6,806 nucleotides of DNA, from contig CALBNX010000035.1 in assembly GCA_937896885.1 (NCBI GenBank), positions 1 to 6,806 on the forward strand, written 5' to 3'. A program made the translations under genes and the position numbers. Origin of the DNA: an uncultured Clostridia bacterium (GTDB lineage: Bacteria > Bacillota > Clostridia > Oscillospirales > Acutalibacteraceae). Below, piece after piece: positions 6,637 through 6,806 of the stretch. The first letter of the stretch is position 1, and the number at the start of each line of letters is the position of its first letter. The notes beneath the pieces were generated by a model, which saw only the letters and a program-made list of their open reading frames with translations, did not search any database and was not told the origin of the DNA.

Positions 6637-6641
6637 TCCTC
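6637..6641 (-). promoter_or_regulatory. Ribosome binding site of the large dockerin gene
   Basis: GAGGA on the minus strand lies six bases before the ATG, in the 22-base gap after the upstream stop codon. It supports the chosen start. Confidence 0.85.
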
Positions 6642-6652
6642 ACTTTCCTTTT

Positions 6653-6805
6653 CTATTTCCTTCTTACGAAAGCCAACACGTTTAATACTACTGTAATCAC
6701 TGTCAGCACTACTGCTGCAATGATTACCCCTCGTATCGTATCTTCAATCGCTGTATAGTCATATAAAGCAGCTCGTCTTCCTATCTCTAAAAACTGTGAA
6801 AGTAG
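6653..6805 (-). CDS. C-terminal 50 residues of an upstream membrane-anchored protein (5' end outside window)
   Basis: A minus-strand frame is open from the window edge to a TAG at 6653-6655. The visible product has a polar part (LLSQFLEIGRRAALYDYTA, then IEDTIRG), a hydrophobic stretch of about 20 residues rich in Val/Ile/Leu (GVIIAAVVLTVITVVLNVLA) and a short basic end FVRRK. That is the layout of a single C-terminal membrane helix with a positive cytoplasmic tail. No LPxTG motif precedes it. No ATG occurs in this frame inside the window, so the start lies outside. The two other minus-strand frames contain stops here. It ends 22 bases before the dockerin gene, so co-transcription is likely. 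Family not recognised. Confidence 0.65.
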   Translation of the reverse strand, partial: LLSQFLEIGRRAALYDYTAIEDTIRGVIIAAVVLTVITVVLNVLAFVRRK

Positions 6806-6806
6806 T

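Noticed and set aside
699..6768. GTCATATAAA at 699-708 and 6759-6768, plus CATATAAA at 481 and 517, as possible element ends
   Set aside because: The shared word is short and A/T-rich, one copy lies inside a coding frame, and there is no further similarity around the copies.
6661..6806. Leader or riboswitch upstream of the dockerin gene
   Set aside because: The stretch is an open reading frame up to 22 bases before the start codon, leaving no room for a leader.

Overview
The window is an AT-rich, low-GC piece of a Gram-positive genome, most likely an anaerobic gut Clostridia member close to Ruminococcus/Oscillospiraceae. This is inferred from a type I dockerin, BspA-type leucine-rich repeats with their usual N-terminal cap and GSYAE terminal motif, a Gram-positive style signal peptide and simple U-tract terminators. 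Species cannot be decided from the sequence.

Layout. Bases 1-55 are the 3' part of a tRNA-Trp (anticodon CCA, CCA tail encoded) on the plus strand, closed by a long hairpin terminator at 60-104. Bases 105-251 hold no gene but contain a perfect 11-bp tandem repeat (160-181). A minus-strand terminator (252-290) follows, then a small minus-strand gene of 61 codons (298-483) with no recognisable function. Bases 484-727 are a non-coding spacer with a strong hairpin (585-615) and a repeated 12-mer. A second minus-strand terminator (728-756) belongs to the main gene.

The main gene (772-6630, minus) fills 86% of the window. It encodes a secreted 1952-residue modular protein: signal peptide, LRR_5 block, Ig/FN3-like linker, an unnamed Gly-rich beta module, a beta-propeller-like region, two CARDB-like domains, a CUB-like domain, a second LRR_5 block, a Cys4 zinc-ribbon-like motif, a second CUB-like domain and a C-terminal type I dockerin. 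No catalytic domain is visible. The simplest reading is a non-enzymatic binding or adhesion subunit that docks through its dockerin onto a cohesin-bearing scaffoldin or cell-surface protein.

Only 22 bases upstream of its start is the stop codon of another minus-strand reading frame (6653-6805). It runs off the window edge and ends in a single membrane segment, so the two are probably co-transcribed. All genes except the tRNA read on the minus strand. The promoter of the main transcript lies outside the window.
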